Below, piece by piece: positions 6,171 to 6,339 of a stretch of 6,339 nt of DNA (position 1 is its first letter; every line of letters begins with the position of its first letter). The position numbers were made by a program, and so were the translations under genes. The notes under the pieces are model-generated. The model was not told where the DNA came from. It did not search any database and saw nothing but the letters and a program-made list of their open reading frames with translations. Origin of the DNA: Actinomycetota bacterium. Its GTDB lineage: Bacteria; Actinomycetota; Actinomycetes; Actinomycetales; Microbacteriaceae. Location: positions 1 through 6,339 of the forward strand of contig JAQBZV010000062.1 in the NCBI GenBank assembly GCA_027728145.1, in the 5' to 3' direction.

Positions 6171-6176
6171 CTACAG
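6160..6176. promoter_or_regulatory. Candidate operator for the FasR-type regulator
   Basis: On the minus strand CTGTAGGAATCCCACAG is an inverted repeat with 8-bp arms around a central base and a single mismatch (CTGTAGGA against TCCCACAG). It overlaps the regulator's own TAG stop codon and lies 67 bp upstream of the fabD ATG. In Streptomyces coelicolor a PucR-type regulator, FasR, is encoded next to fabD, binds the fab promoter and activates it. A site placed upstream of the promoter suits an activator. The symmetry is seen; the identity of the binding protein is inferred from context. Confidence 0.65.
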
Positions 6177-6339
6177 TTTGGTGGGTCCTGAGGGCTGGGG
6201 GCTCTGATTGGGCTCGCTCATTGACCCCAAAATAAGAGCGAGGTGAATGGTGAGGGCGTCGCGCGGCACTCCCGGATCCCACTCCACAACTTCGATGATT
6301 TTCTTCAGGCGGTAGCGCACCGTGTTGGGGTGAACGAAG
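6171..6339 (-). CDS. fasR: PucR/CdaR-type transcriptional regulator, C-terminal end only
   Basis: Only the last 56 codons are inside the window, ending in TAG at 6171-6173; the rest lies beyond the right edge. The visible part contains HPNTVRYRLKKI, the hallmark of the C-terminal helix-turn-helix (HTH_30 type) of PucR/CdaR regulators. It is followed by the usual segment ending RDALTIHLALILGS and a loose, proline- and serine-rich tail. The position immediately upstream of fabD on the same strand matches FasR, the PucR-type activator of fatty acid biosynthesis described in Streptomyces. Its last codons overlap the operator candidate at 6160-6176. The family call is secure from the motif; the name fasR rests on gene context. 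Confidence 0.85.
   Translation of the reverse strand, partial: FVHPNTVRYRLKKIIEVVEWDPGVPRDALTIHLALILGSMSEPNQSPQPSGPTKL

Noticed and set aside
1..6339. CRISPR arrays, tRNA or rRNA genes, insertion sequences, toxin-antitoxin or defence genes
   Set aside because: I looked for regular direct repeats, cloverleaf-like segments, transposase motifs and small paired genes and saw none. The window is almost fully occupied by the six genes described.

Overview
The window reads as chromosomal DNA of a moderately G+C-rich actinobacterium, most likely a member of Microbacteriaceae or a close relative. The grounds are the gene order (PucR-type regulator, fabD, fabH, acpP, fabF), the actinobacterial style of the ACP (DLDIDSISMM around the phosphopantetheine serine), and the GTG starts. 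The lineage is inferred from these features and was not tested by a search. All genes lie on the minus strand, so transcription runs from high to low coordinates.

Right end to centre (6339 to 2614): the 3' end of a fasR-like PucR/CdaR-type regulator is followed by a short intergenic region holding a near-perfect inverted repeat that is a good candidate regulator operator. Then comes a complete type II fatty acid synthase core. FabD loads malonyl onto ACP, FabH makes the first condensation, AcpP is the carrier, and FabF elongates. fabD and fabH overlap by ATGA. acpP has short gaps on both sides, and each gap contains a stem-loop. The fabH-acpP gap holds a 12-pair hairpin. The acpP-fabF gap holds a perfect 6-bp hairpin placed between a Shine-Dalgarno-like sequence and the fabF start codon.

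Centre to left end (2613 to 1): a 91-bp intergenic region with two abutting palindromes precedes a TetR-family regulator gene. That gene is followed with no gap by an MMPL-family (RND superfamily) membrane transporter gene, which runs off the left edge. The natural reading is a self-regulated repressor-exporter pair. Its position directly downstream of the fatty acid genes, on the same strand and with no visible terminator between, raises the possibility of a lipid-related role or partial read-through.

The protein-coding content is conventional and I see no new enzyme system. The parts worth a second look are in the non-coding gaps: the RNA structures around acpP, the split ribosome-binding site of fabF, and the operator candidates upstream of fabD and tetR.
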